A stretch of 64,000 nucleotides of DNA from Lucifuga dentata (GCA_014773175.1 VXCM01005550.1:17501-81500); one strand, 5' to 3'. Counted from the stretch's first letter, positions 17,480 to 31,336 are shown. Notes: generated by a model not told the origin, from the letters alone. Numbers and translations: made by a program.

Positions 17480-17640
17480 TTACCCAATGGGCTTCTTGCT
17501 CTTCCTTCCCGCCCTCATTTCCTGATGAAACCGCAAAGCTAGAAAATGCTAAAATCCCGAAGGCGTAGCGACAAAGTGAGTGTTCGGCGTTCGCCGCGGT
17601 GAGAGCGTAAACACGTTTTATTCCTGACCTGGTTTGTTTT
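17480..17640. promoter_or_regulatory. CpG-rich, CCAAT-containing patch in intergenic region
   Basis: ACCCAATGGGC is followed by a cluster of CpGs (CGAAGGCGTAGCGAC, GTTCGGCGTTCGCCGCGG) and a possible splice donor AAAGTGAGT, in otherwise AT-rich sequence. No coding exon was recognised nearby. It could be a promoter of a non-coding transcript or a CpG patch of another origin. Confidence 0.25.
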
Positions 17641-20600
17641 TTTGTTTTTCGCGTTAGTCGCAGAGACGAGACAGATTTCCACAGAAAGCACAGACACGGA
17701 TATTTGTCCTGATGTGAAGACGGTGAAGAGGCTCCGTTTTTACAATACAGACTTTATTTGGCCTCCGTCGCGTCTTAAAAAAACACGCAAAACATCGACA
17801 AAAAAACGACTGGACGGGAAAAACGAGGGATTGATCACATAAAAAGCATCGAAACAAACTTCGTAAACATGCAGTTTTTCCAAAACACCTATAAAAATAG
17901 ATTTATAGTGCGAAATATTTTTTTTCTTTTAATTTCTTTAGAAATCTTTAAAATCGGTTTTTCGTTTGTTCTGAAATGTGATTGGTTGTTTTTTTATAGC
18001 TTTATTTGTCCTGTGAGAAGTTTGCGCAGGTTTTTTTTTTTTTTNGTTTTTTTTTTTTTGTTTTTGTTTTTTTGAAAGTCAACAAGTTCGGTGGGAACCA
18101 ATGAAATACACCCAATGCTCACAAGACGCCCCAAGGAACTCTGGGAAAAGTTTCTCAGCTGAGGCGTTTATGGTTTTTCCACAAGAACTACATCTAAAAA
18201 TGCTACTTTAGGCTTTTTAATCTCTACAGAGTCGTTATTTATTAGTTATTTATTACTTTATAGGCAAAAGCCGGAAACTGCGATTCCCAGAATTCCTTAG
18301 CGGCAGAAACATGGCTCCATAAACCTTTGAGCTAGTTAAAGAATCTTTTCATCTCTGAGAGAAAAGAGACAGAGATAAAGAGGTTTGTATAAGACTACAC
18401 AACAGCAAAAAGCAATAGCAGAGAGAAAGAGAGAGAGAGAGAGAGAAGGATTAAAAAAGAAAAGAAGGTTTTACAAAGACAGGAAGGAAGCAGCGATTAA
18501 AGGTGGACTCCACAAACTTTTTCTCACTTTTTTGCAAAGGCCACCGAACACGAAATTTCCACGAACCTCCACTGGTTTCACTAAGACTGCAGATAGAGAG
18601 AAAAAAGAGAAGGAGAGAGGAGGAGAGACAGAGGCATCACTCAGGGATGTCAATCACCCCCTCAGCTCCGCCCCTCTCTCTCCTAAGCCCNGAGACAGAG
18701 GCATCACTCAGGGATGTCAATCACCCCCTCAGCTCCGCCCCTCTCTCTCCTAAGCCCCGCCCCTCTCTCCACTCCCCACACTAGAGCACAGAGAAGACAA
18801 AGGACAAGAACAGCTACAGTAGCTCAGTATATACTGCATATAGTCAACACACACAGAGCCGTCGCCATGACGACGCCTGACAGCAGCGACAGCAAACACA
18901 TCGGTAACACGACTTTACGGCGTAATCACACTGGGTAATAAGGATGACGGATGGTTAGACAGGGCTGACAACTTTAAAAAGATGGAGGTTGTGACAGTTT
19001 AATATTTTAATTATTATTATTACTTCTCATCTTTTTTCTTTAAAAGAAAAATAGAAATAAAATGAGAATCACAGTGCTTTAAAACACCAAATCCTGTGAG
19101 ATTAACATTTTTTGGCAACAGAGAAAACACAAAGACTGATGAAATGTGATTTTTTTTTTCTCTTCCTCAAAATAAATTTATAATAATTCCTTTTTTTATA
19201 TCACTGGATTGATTGATTGATTGATTGATAGATTATCTGATTGGAAATGCATGTCTTTATTACAATCTCCTTGTTGATATGTGGTTTTCTCACAGATGAC
19301 ATGTTGGATGGAAGAGAGCGGATCTTTACAAAAATCTTCTGGAGGTGATTCTGGTTTTACGCTCGACACGAGTCACGAACAAACGCACGCCACACAGGAA
19401 GTCACGTCCCGTCACGTGGGATTCGCACAAACGCCGTTTCACTCGTCACGTATCCCAGATTCTGTTGGAAGTGGAGGAGCTGCAGGTCAGAAAACACGAC
19501 TTCCTGCCGCGAAATCTCGCAAAAATCACGGAGAAGAGGCTTTGTGCAGAAAGCCTCCGTAACGAGACGCAGCAGCTCCTCTGAAAATCAGTCGTCACGG
19601 CGACGCCATTTGTAAACAACAGACTTCTTCCATGTCACGCCCGTGCGAATGCTCGTGCGGATAAGCATAATTCAGCCTTTAAGAAAACGAAGACGAGGAG
19701 GTGGAGGGAGAAAAGAAGACAGCAGTAACACAAAAATAACAGATCATAAAAAAGAAGCTGGTCGAGGTTTTTAACATTCATTTTTCAAGTTAGCGATGCT
19801 AGCTAATTTGCCTCAGTCTGACTGAGAGGTAAAAATGATCAAGTAAGAAAATATAAAGAGAAAACGGTGCCGGCCTCAGCGGCGACCAATCAGCTCCATG
19901 TTACCGTGCAGAACGGCCCCTCAAGGCCCAATCAGATTGCGCAAAGCAACTTCCTATCAGAGAGGAAGGGGAGGGGCTTATGAAACACGGAGCTATCGTT
20001 GCTGATCTTGAGGTTTTTTTTATTTCCGACTTTCCTGAAGGTCGGAGGAGAAAAATAAAGTTTCAAAGTTTTCCCCCTCCAAAATAAAAGCGGTGAGTCT
20101 GTCAGGCAGCTGTAGCACCATGACCTGCAGACAGAAGACGAGTGGACGAGAGACGAAGCTGATACAGACGGAGGACGGACGGATAGAGAGATGGAGGAGG
20201 TGATGTTTGGTGTAGACCTGCAGGTAAACTCCAGGGATGAAACAGGAAGTAGTAACATTCGGTAATTCACAGGTCGTTACCGGCTGACATTGCTTTTTTT
20301 TCTTCTTAATGCTTGACTTGTAAGTTAAATCTGAGCTAGAATATTTTATAAAAAAGGGAAGAAACAAAACAAGATAAAACATCATTAATTCTCTAAACTA
20401 TTCCCTCAATCGAGAAACGTCCTCAAAAACCTTTTTTCAAAAGATTATTCATCTCTGAGCCTCCGTCCTCTCGCTTTTAAAAACCTTTTGATCACATCAA
20501 GAGACGGAGGAGAACTTCCTGTCCGTTATAAATCCCTGCACGTCTCCTTAAATACTCACAATCTGCATCTTCACAAAGACGCAACACGATAAAAATGACG

Positions 20601-20906
20601 CCATCGGGCTCCGGCGGCGTCCGCAGGCGTACGAATTCTCTGTAGGCAAAAAGGAATTCTTTACAGCAAAGAAAGGAAAGACAGAGAGGAGGAGGAAGAG
20701 GAGGAAGAGGAGGAGAGATAGAAAAAGGAGGGACATGTTTGAGAGTCATTCATGTCTATTACACACGCTCAGTAGCTCAGATTCAAAGTGCTGGAGTACA
20801 TTTGTGGCGCTTCCTGTCTGCACCGGATCTTCAGTCAGAAAGTCTTTTATTTTGACACAGTTGTTGATTCCGGAAAACACAGTAATGCGGTCTGAAAAGT
20901 TCTGCG

Positions 20907-22523
20907 TTAGTCCTCCTTCCTCTCCAGAGCCGTCTGCGTGGCGTGGATGCCGTTGCTATAAACTGGGAACGGTAACGTGGAGAAAAGTCCCTCTGCCGTG
21001 GTGAAAACATTCCCCGCTGTCGCCATCTGGCCTCCCAGAGCGCCGTTTCCACCTGTGGCCGCCGCTGCCGCCGCCGCCGCCGGAGAGCCTACGAACGGGC
21101 CTCCGGTGGCGGCGGCCGCCGACATGTTGAGCCTGTGGACGTGGTGGTACAGCATCTCCATCGGCGTCTTGGGATCCAGGCCGAAGCCCGAGCCGTCAAC
21201 AAAGTTCATGGCGGCGTTTGGGAGCAGGTTTCCTTGCGCCATGGCCAAGGTGACGTCCGCCGGCGCGTACCTAATGGTGCCGGTGGTGTAGACGCGTGGA
21301 GCCGTCGTACTGCTGGTCGCCAGAGTTCCCGTGACGCGGTGGACCAACGGGAGCACGACGTTACCCGCCTGCAAATGCTGCAGCGCCTCCAGGTCGCCCG
21401 AGTACAGCAAGGAGGAAGAGGAAGATGAAGATGTAGAAGAGGCGGAAGAGGTGGAAGAAGAGGAGGAAGAAGAAGTGGTGGGCGTACCTTGTTGCTTGTC
21501 CCGCGGAGAGGCGGACAGAGGAGGAGACAAAGGGTCTGAGGAGGAGGTGCTGGAGGGAGGGGCTAGACTTGCTGCACTGGAGGCAGAGGAAGGGGCAGAG
21601 CTTCCATTGTAAGGAGGCTTCCTGGCTCCTCCCTCCGTTCCAGGAGGAGTGAGGACAGACTCGGGGATGGCGACCTGCAGCGCGCCTCCCTGCGGGGAGG
21701 GGAAGGACTCGTGGGCTCCTGGAGGAGCGGGTTTGGAGGTCATGCTGTACGGAGACTCGTTTCTGGAAATCTCTCTGTTGGGCGGAAAGTTCCAGATGCT
21801 GCTGTCGTTGTCGAAGTTGATGGGTTCTGCCATCTCCGTCTTGATCTTCAGGACGGAAGACGTTGCTGCTGCGCTGTTTGGGGAGCCAGAGGCGGCGAGG
21901 AGGTGGGACGAGGCGGCGGCGGCTTGGGACGGGTCAACAAGAGGCGCGGCATCGCCCATGGCGACGGGGCTGGGTGTGGCCGAGGAGAGGCGGAGCCTCC
22001 TGCTTCGGGTTCCGTCCCATTTCTGGACTTTCCGCCTCTTCCTCCTCTTCTGCAGCTTGCTGGCAGCCTGAGTTGTGACGCCGCTGACGTCGTTGGCGCT
22101 GTCGTAGTCTTGTACGCCTCCGTCCTCCTCTTCCTCATCCTCCTCTTCCTCCGCCTCCGATGAAGAAGTTTGTGAGTTGTGCAGCTGTACCTCCTCTCCC
22201 TCGCCGTAATGCTCGACTTTGATATGAAGCCCTCCAAGGTTCCCCAGTCCACTGATGGCACCCAGACCCCCCAACCNCCCCTCCGCCTTCTCCCGTTGCC
22301 TCCTCCTGCTCCTCCCCCTCTCCGTCAGAAGGTTCCAGGCTGTTGTCGCTGTCCTGGCTCTCGGGGTTGCTGGAGCTGTCTCCCTCTTCCTGACGCCTCA
22401 TTTCCTGTTCAGAGGAGGAATGTGATTGGCCGGGCTGCGGCTGGCGTTTGCTGTCTGTCTCCGGGTCCTCGCTGCGCTCTGATTGGTGGCCCGGCTTCCC
22501 CTCTGACTTGGTGTTTTCATTGT
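20907..22523 (-). CDS. npas3: npas3 terminal coding exon: C-terminal regulatory region and stop
   Basis: Acceptor CCTCAACAG|AC; stop TAA at 20909-20907. The order is [37 protein letters not shown], an acidic run, a basic cluster [14 protein letters not shown], then [20 protein letters not shown], a poly-Ser stretch, [39 protein letters not shown] and [21 protein letters not shown] poly-Ala stretch and the conserved [19 protein letters not shown] end follow. The N at 22277 interrupts a Gly-coding GGGGNGG; dropping it restores the frame. Poly-Ser, poly-Ala and Glu runs are longer or differently placed than in human. Confidence 0.95.
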
Positions 22524-24028
22524 CTGTTGAGGACAGGGAGACGGAGAGACAAACTAAAAAACAAAGAACAGGAAGGTATGGAGCTCAGGATGAGACGTTT
22601 ACAACCAAAACAACAACAACAAACAAACAAACAAACAAACGTGTGTTTTCTGGTCTGGATTAAGGATCAAAACCGTTAGTGTGTTGGATTTACCACGGGT
22701 TTGGTTAATTTCAAATCCAATCAAAGCAGCATCTATCAGCTAAAGTCATGTGACAACACGCTCTCTGCTCATTGGTCAGAAATGTCTGGGGGCGGAGAAA
22801 GAAAATCAAAACAGAAAGTAGTTTCCTATGGTACTATTTACTGTTCATCTGAACACGTGTTCAGATGAACACACACACACACACAATCTGCAGCTGGTTT
22901 GAAGTAGTTTGATGATGATCAGACAGAAGTGAAAGACTTCAGTGTTCATTTGGAAGCAGACAGAAACCTCCTCCTCCTCCTCATCCTCCTCCTCCTCTCC
23001 TCCTCCTCTAAACGTCTCTGTTTTGGTTCATCGTCTGATTGTTCAAACTGAACAAATCAACCAAACCAGGACAGGAAAAGAACCCGACACTTCCTGAACA
23101 CGACGGCGTGATCACGTGTTTCCCGTGATCTCTGACATCAGCATCACGTCATACATGAAGCTCTTGTCCTGCTGCTGCTTTGATTTTTGACTGTTCAAGT
23201 AAAGCTGACAAAGATGGCGACGTTCCGTCTGAGCGTGGTTTGCGGTTCAGAGGTTTTAGAAGCGTGTTCCTGCTGCTGCTCTGGCATCGTTTGCTGCCGT
23301 CACGCTGCCAGCGGCGTGACGTTATTATGACTTTACTAAAGCCGCCATACATACAAAAAACAGAAAAAAAAAAGCTGAGGTNGTGACGTTATTATGACTT
23401 TACTAAAGCCGCCATACATACAAAAAACAGAAAAAAAAAAGCTGAGGTACACGCTGCCTTGCTGCTGTTTTATGACTCTGGCACAGATTTCTGTTTTGGC
23501 TTCTTCAGATGTTCTTTAATGTTTGGTTTTTAATTGTAGCGGTGGATTAGCATGTCCTGTGTTTGGGTTTCTGTTAGACGTCCATTCTGACTTACGATGA
23601 TTCTTACATGTCTGTGTTTGTGTGCTACTGGAATTAATTCAGTACAACTTAAAAATCTGGAGTCTTTCTGCTCTTTAGGTTATTTGGTGATTTTTTTTGG
23701 GGACTGTAGTTCTAGTAAACATTTTCTGGTTTTATTTTTATTTTTTTGCATACATAACCACTTTATGTTTTATTGTTTTGTGGCCTTTTGAAGTGTTTTG
23801 GAATATTTTATGGAATTTGTTTGGTGTTCTATTGTTTTGTGTGGTTTTGAGACATTTCTGGTGGTGCTATGTGTTGTTTTGTGGTATTTTGTGTGTAATG
23901 TCCCGTTTGTGAGGCTTTTTGTGTATTTTGCAGCAGTTCAGCTCAGCGACCGATATCAGCAGCATTTCTTCATCAGGACTGATGTCTTATCGTCTGTTGT
24001 AGCTCTGCTGTTAGCAACATTCTCTCTC

Positions 24029-24064
<36 letters not shown>

Positions 24065-24497
24065 CACCGTTCCCTCCTTCCTCACCTGAGTTTTCCTTGG
24101 ACTCGGACTCGGAGTCGGAGGTTTCTGAGGACTCTGAGGTTTTCTCTGGCAGGTTGGGCAGCTGGGCGATGTCCATGGGCGTGTCCTTATACTCTAGATT
24201 ACTGTGGAGACAGACAGGCAGACAGGCAGACAGACAGAGACAGACAGGCAGATGTTAGACATGGAATTCTAATGAAAATGACACTGTTGTCCACATCGTC
24301 TCCCTGCCCCTCCCATCTCCTGCTATTCGTGAGGTGGGTTGACCTCTGACCTGAGGACGTAGTTGACCCAGATGATGTTCTTCTCGCTGGCGTTCTTGGC
24401 GTTGACGGCGATGGTGGCACTGGACTGGATCCAGATGTAACCCCCGTTCTTCTGGATCCACCGGTAATACTTCGTCACACACTGGCCCTTATTCATC

Positions 24498-24550
<53 letters not shown>

Positions 24551-24642
24551 GGGAGAGGCAGCCATCAGGTGTCATGTGACAGCTGGCTGAGAGCTGCTCT
24601 GCTGCTGCCGTCATTAATCAGACCAACACACACTGCCAGACA

Positions 24643-24681
<39 letters not shown>

Positions 24682-26907
24682 CGTGTGTGTGTTTAGCTGA
24701 ATATTTGTCTCATTTATCCTGATACACACATCACAGTATAAACACCTAAAACTCAAACATCAATCATTACCTGCTTTTTAATAACGTTATTATCCCTCCC
24801 TCCATTTTCTATCCCAGCACACACTGAGGCACCAAACATCCTGGCCAGGATTCAGCAAGGCTCAGACAGCCACGCCACGCCACGCCACTTCATGCCACGC
24901 CACTTCATGCCACGCCACGCCACTTCATGCCACGCAGCACCACGCCACGCCACGCCACTTCATGCCACGCAGCACCACGCCACGCCACGCCACTTCATGC
25001 CACGCAGCACCACGCCACGCCACGCCACTTCATGCCACGCAGCACCACGCCACGCCACGCCACTTCATGCCACGCAGCACCACGCCACGCCACGCCACTT
25101 CATGCCACGCAGCACCACGCCACGCCACGCCACTTCATGCCACGCAGCACCACGCCACGCCACGCCACTTCATGCCACGCAGCACCACGCCACGCCACGC
25201 CACTTCATGCCACGCAGCACCACGCCACGCCACGCCACTTCATGCCACGCAGCACCACGCCACGCCACGCCACTTCATGCCACGCAGCACCACGCCACGC
25301 CACGCCACTTCATGCCACGCAGCACCACGCCACGCCACGCCACTTCATGCCACGCAGCACCACGCCACGCCACGCCACTTCATGCCACGCAGCACCACGC
25401 CACGCCACGCCACTTCATGCCACGCAGCACCACGCCACGCCACGCCACTTCATGCCACGCAGCACCACGCCACGCCACGCCACTTCATGCCACGCAGCAC
25501 CACGCCACGCCACGCCACTTCATGCCATGCAGCGCCACACCACGCCACTTCATGCCACGCAGTGCCACGCCACGCTGCGCAGCACCACACCACGCCACGC
25601 CACTTCACGCCACACCACGCCACGCCACGAGCAATGCATAGTCTGATGTCCACAGCAAGAAAGACATCGTGTCCAACAGATCTGATCATGTCCTTCATGA
25701 TAACACCCAAATTATCTTTTATATGATAAACATCTGATGAATTATTTCCTGTTAGAAATGGTTCAGCTACAAGGTAACAGGCTAACAGCTACAAGCTAAC
25801 AGGTGGAAACACAACAAATTAGCTTCTCCACCTGAAGTAGAAACACCTGGTGAATACCAAGAAAGTCACATGAGGAGGAGAGCCAATCAGATGATTAGAG
25901 ACACAAAACAAACAGGAAGTGATGCTGACTCAGACTAAGCTGGAGCGTTAGCTAACTGTACTTCCTGTGACAGAACAAGCTAACGGTGTGGTGAAATTAG
26001 CTTAGTGGTGACTTTTGTCCAAACCTGGAAAAAGAAGCTTTAAGAGACGTTTTAAAAAGCTCAACTCAAAATACAACAACCTGCAGCATTAGCTTAGCCG
26101 CTACGCTAACTTCAGGTGAGTTCTTCGCCTCAACCATTCTTACTCCTTTGATTGTTGTCCATTTTGTTTTATTTGCACTAAAAATTGAAGCTCATTTTAT
26201 TTTAAGTTTTAAAAGTATTTTTTACTTATTTTAGGCTTGTTTGTGTGTGATGTAGAATCTGAGTAAAAAGCAGCAGGTTGAGTTAATATAATGTAATATC
26301 ATCATTGTTCAGACAGTAAATAAACCATAATCAACAACAAAACATGACAAAATGCCTAAAAATAATAAAAAATAGAACCAGAAACTCATGACTCAGGAGT
26401 TGCAGTGCCTCTAACTCTCCAGCAGATAGCGCTGTGGCACTGCGTCAGGCTGACGCTGCTACCATCCAGCTAAATGAAGCTCTAAACGCTTATCTTAAGC
26501 AATATGTATCGACATTAATCAGGAGCGCTCAAACAGAGACGAGAAGCAAGGGCCAGTAAATTCATATCACTCTCCTCCGTTTAACTACAGGGAGAGAGAG
26601 AGAGAGAGGGAGAGAGAGAGAGAGAGGGTGATTTATATAAAAAGAAGGCCAGTAATTAAAAACTATTAGAAACTAATAGCATTGTTTAAGACGACATCCC
26701 CAGGGCTGCTGTAATTGACTTTGGTCGGGCGGTCGACGTTCATTTGTTCTCTGTTTGACTATTCATAGAGTTAGAGAGAGAGANGGGGGGGGGGGTGGCG
26801 GCAGAGAAAATAACTTGTTTGCATGTTAAGGCAGAGATGGTGAGATCACGTCACCTTCAATGTGACCTTGCTTTGTTTGTACGGCAGAGTAAATAACGAC
26901 ACGAGTG

Positions 26908-26949
<42 letters not shown>

Positions 26950-28914
26950 CACGCACTCTCACACAACTGCTTGTCCTCAGAGAGCAGCATGACGGCATAT
27001 CAGCATGTCTAACAGAAGAGGAGACGCTAACACGAGGCTTTAATTTCAGCCACATATACAAAACCACACACACACACACACAGGAAATAACACTCATAAT
27101 AATGACATCTGATCAACGCAAAGAAAGCTGACAGGTAAAGTGTAAATATTCAAACCAACATTTTTGATATTATCGCAGAATAAAATGTTGACTTACATTA
27201 AAACTGCAGTGTCTTTTCTTTTCTCGCGTTAGCAGTACGGTTGAGTCTCTCGGCTCTCACGACCCTTTGAACGCAGCCGTTTGGCGATGATGAAACGACT
27301 CAGTATGTTTCCATGTTAACACTTGGATTATATTCGGATTAAGGCAATAAAAAAATTAAAGGACTATACTGGTGGTTTTGCATGTTTGAGCCCATACATG
27401 TAACATGCATTTAGCAACATAAATCCAAAGAGGAGCTAAACGGAGGCAGATCGTCGGTGTTGGTGCTCCAAGCTCTTTAAAATACAGTTTTATTTCTGTT
27501 TTTTGTTCGCAGAAAATAACACAAAACAGCTAACATCAAACATGACAACAGAATAAAACTCTTATAAAGCTAATATCTGCGGCGATGAAGGAGAGTTTTG
27601 TGTTTGTTTTTCTGACATGGAGGAAGTTTGTGTCTCCGACCAGCAGGAAGCAGAAAAAGTCAAAATGACTTGCGTCAGGAAGGACGAGCCGGGCCTGCCG
27701 AGTCGCTCGAGTCACCGGTTCTCATTTTAGTACCGGACTGAAAAGAGTNGAGCCGGGCCTGCCGAGTCGCTCGAGTCACCGGTTCTCATTTTAGTACCGG
27801 ACTGAAAAGAGTTCTGCAGCCCTGAGTCTGACCTGTCAGGCGTTCTGTGTCTGCGGCCCATGATGCACTGCAGCAGCATGTTGTGTACTGATGTGTGTGT
27901 GTCTTTGATAACACACACACACAGTGTGGATGTGACATCTCCGGGCTGTTTGTGACCTCTGACGCCCCCCTCAGGCTGAAAGCAGAGCTTCACACGCCGC
28001 CTCCTGAGGCCGAGCATTCTGGGAAACGGAGGAAAGGTGAAGGAAACTCCAGTTCACCGGAAAGCCAGATTAAAACCAAACTTCTGTTTTTAAAACGCCT
28101 CACCAACAAATAAAGTTTGGTTTTTTTATCTTACTTTTCATTCAATGTAAAAAAAAAAACAGCTTAACTTTAAAAACACGTCAGTCAGCAGAACAACAAA
28201 ATCTGGACATTTCTGACATGTAAACAACAAACAAGGCTTTGTTTGTTTGTTTATTGTTTGTTTATTGTTTGTTTATTGTTTACAGCGTATGGAAGAATTA
28301 TCTAGAATCTTTCTTTTCACTAGTTTTTGCAGGATTTTTTTCTAGAAATTTTATCCCTCATTTTTTTTTAGAGATATTTTATTTTCCAAAATTTATATTT
28401 TTGTTTGTTTTAATTTAAAAAATGTTTTGGGAATTTTTTTTTTTTTAAATTTAATTTAATTTTATTTTTATTTTATTTATTTTCTATTATCAGTTTTCTA
28501 AAATCAAGATTTTTTTGGCAGGATTTTTTTTGATAAATTCCATCTACAGGTGGTTTGTTTTCTTTTTTCCTCCATTAAATCCCTCGTTCTGATCAATCTG
28601 ATGAAGGAAAGGAGATAGAGAGACGGATAGACGGATGGATGGATGGATGGATGGATAGATGGATAGAGAGCTGGAGGCTCGCCTCAGGCAGCAGGAGAGG
28701 AATAGATTAAAGGACTCACATTCCTTTTAAAGTCTCTCTTACTTTTTTCCTCTCCCTCTCCTGTTCTCTCTCTCTCTTTTTCTTGATGTCTTTTTAAATT
28801 TCTTCCTCTATCATTCTCTCTGTTTTCTTCCCTCTATCATGTCTTTATCTCTCCTGTTTTATTTTTGTCACTCCAGAATCCCTTCTTCCCTCCTGTCTAC
28901 CATTCAGAATTAAG

Positions 28915-28960
<46 letters not shown>

Positions 28961-29080
28961 GACGTCCGTGTGTCATGTTTGTCTCGTGACTTTTTTCTTG
29001 TTTTAGTTTTACATACAACTGTGGATGCTGTCACAGGTGTGTGTGTGTGTGAGTGTGAAAACATCTGTAATAGCGCGTCN

Positions 29081-29118
<38 letters not shown>

Positions 29119-29283
29119 GTGTGCATGTGTGTTTGTGTGTGCGTGTGTATGTGTGTGCGTTTGTGTGTGCGTGTGTGCGTGTGTATGTGTGTGCGCGTGT
29201 GTGTGTGTGTGGATTCATTAAAGCTGCTGTTTGTCCAGAGAGACGTCTCTGCTAAAACGCCTGCAGGCTTAAATCCACTGAGC

Positions 29284-29335
<52 letters not shown>

Positions 29336-31300
29336 NCTTTGTTCATCTCTCTCTCTCTCTCTCTCTCTGTCCGTATGTCTCTCGACCGCCTCTCTTTCCC
29401 CCAAACATCCTGTGTCCTTTATCTCCTTCCTGTTATTTTCTCCGTTAATAATTCTATATTTTTATTTGTTCCTCTGGAAAAAAAAAAAAATTTACTTTTT
29501 TTTTCTAATTTTCTCTCATCNTATTTTTATTTGTTCCTCTGGAAAAAAAAAAAAATTTACTTTTTTTTTCTAATTTTCTCTCATCTCTCTCTCCTTTCTT
29601 CATGCAGACATTTTCCCTGCATGCTCTTTCTCTTTCTCCGTCTCTCATTCCTTCTTTGGAAAAAGAAAATTTTCCTCTCATTTTATCTCATTGTATCACT
29701 CTTTCTTTCCTTCTTTCTTTCTTTGTGCTGAAAGATGGATAAATCCCTTCATCCCCTCCCCTCTTTTTCCTTCAGATTGCTCCCTCTGTCTCTCTGTGAG
29801 AAGTCATCTCTCTCTCTCAGGTTGACTTTGAGGTCTGCCCTCGTTAAGCCGGCTGTCGGTGGTAATGATGGAGTCTTACGGAGCGACGCCTCTTCACAGA
29901 GAGGATCACGCCACTTAAAACGCCGCCTTTTACATCCAGATCCCCGCCGAGAGAACGCCGATCCTCCAAATACACCAGGATCCGTCCGACCGTCCCGAGA
30001 GGAAACGTGGAAATAATCAGCGTGTGAGCCGCAGGAAGTCGACTTTTCTCACCTGAACTACAAAAGTTTCCACGCAGGAAACGAAGGCTCGATGTTGTTT
30101 TGTTTTTAATTCAGAATTGGAGGATTAGCAGAGAAAATGAAGCACGAAAAAGTTAAAACGAAGAGAAAAAGAACGATAAACTATGAGCAGATATGTTCAG
30201 ACGGATTTCCTGATCAATATGAGCCAAAAACCCCAAATACAGATATAAATCAAACCAGATTTATGAGTATAAAATCGAAGCGTTGAGGAAGCGGAATCAT
30301 TAACGCTGCTGTGAAATCAGAAGCAGATTCCAGAACAATCTGCACGCCGTCTGACTGCAGGATGAAAGAAAGAAGGCCAAAAAGAGAGAGAGGGAGCAGC
30401 TCGCTCGCCCGCAGACATCCATTTCTGAAAGCTCCCCTTTCAGAGCAGAAATTAATTTTGAAAGAGGAAGAATAAAAGGAGCGGCAAGGTGTCGGAGGTT
30501 CTGTATTAGCCTACGCGCCGCTAAAAGCCAGTCATTTACACGCCGGCTGTCACTTCGCCTCTCTGACCTCTCATCCACCCGCCAGAGAGACCAGAATAAT
30601 CTCCTCCACATCCCTAACCCTCCCTCCTCCTCCCGTCTGACCCCGCCGGGCCACCGTACAGCCACTTCCTGATTGCCACTCTGGATGTTCTGGCTCAGGA
30701 ACTTTGAGGAGGTAATTGAAAAAGTTTCCGGCTGCGTTTGATTTGATTTGACTCGCTAAGGTGACGTGTTACCATCACGACGACGGCGGCCATGTCACAG
30801 GCAGGAAGTCAAGGCGCTCAAAGCAAAAACACTGGAAGGAAGAAAAGTAAGGAATTAACAGAAGGACAGCAAGACGAAAGCAAGAAAAGAAAAAGGAAAA
30901 AAGAAAAGCAGAAAGGAGGAAAGCTGCCATTATTGATATTTTATGATTTTAGTATCTGTACCACTAAAAGCAACTTAGTTCCACTAGAGGGCCTCGTTTA
31001 GCATAAACCACGACAAGACACAAAAACGTCCCCAACTTTCAGCTAACACAACAGTAAAACCCAGAAACTTTTAATCTGACGGTGTTTCAGGCCGCCGTTC
31101 TTCCTGTTAATATTTGTCGTTCTGCCTAAATGCTTTGACTGCCTGAAAACGCCGTAAAACGCTGTAAAATGCTGTAAAACGCCGTGCAACTCTGAACGCC
31201 TCCACGGCTTTTACATCGCAGTAAAGATCCGACAAACATCATGCTGCAAATCATCCCAACAGCCACGAAACACACCAACGCCAAACCTGTGTGTGTATGC

Positions 31301-31336
<36 letters not shown>

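Larger units (their letters stand above)
13483..20906. other. Convergent intergenic region egln3-npas3 (3' UTRs and repeats)
   Basis: No further coding exon is recognised. It holds the egln3 3' UTR (purine-rich at 13545-13640, then to about 14.6 kb), an (ATT)n at 15118-15142, and one dispersed repeat copy at 15206-15612. A (CA)n lies at 16188-16216 and GAAA/GGA tracts at 16679-16797. A CpG-richer patch lies at 17480-17640, a duplicated stretch around an N at 18691, and the npas3 3' UTR on the minus strand below 20906. A minus-strand AATAAA at 20024-20019 is one possible npas3 poly(A) signal. Confidence 0.5.

Noticed and set aside
17654..17857. Cys-rich 67-aa frame on the minus strand resembling a small zinc protein
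   Set aside because: No regular ligand spacing, no homology recognised and no splice context; likely chance in the npas3 3' flank.
24865..25632. CRISPR-like direct repeat array
   Set aside because: No unique spacers between units, and the genome is clearly vertebrate.
24892..25726. Three overlapping ~250-aa His/Ala/Thr-rich frames
   Set aside because: All three frames are open because the 35-bp unit lacks stops; antisense inside an npas3 intron.
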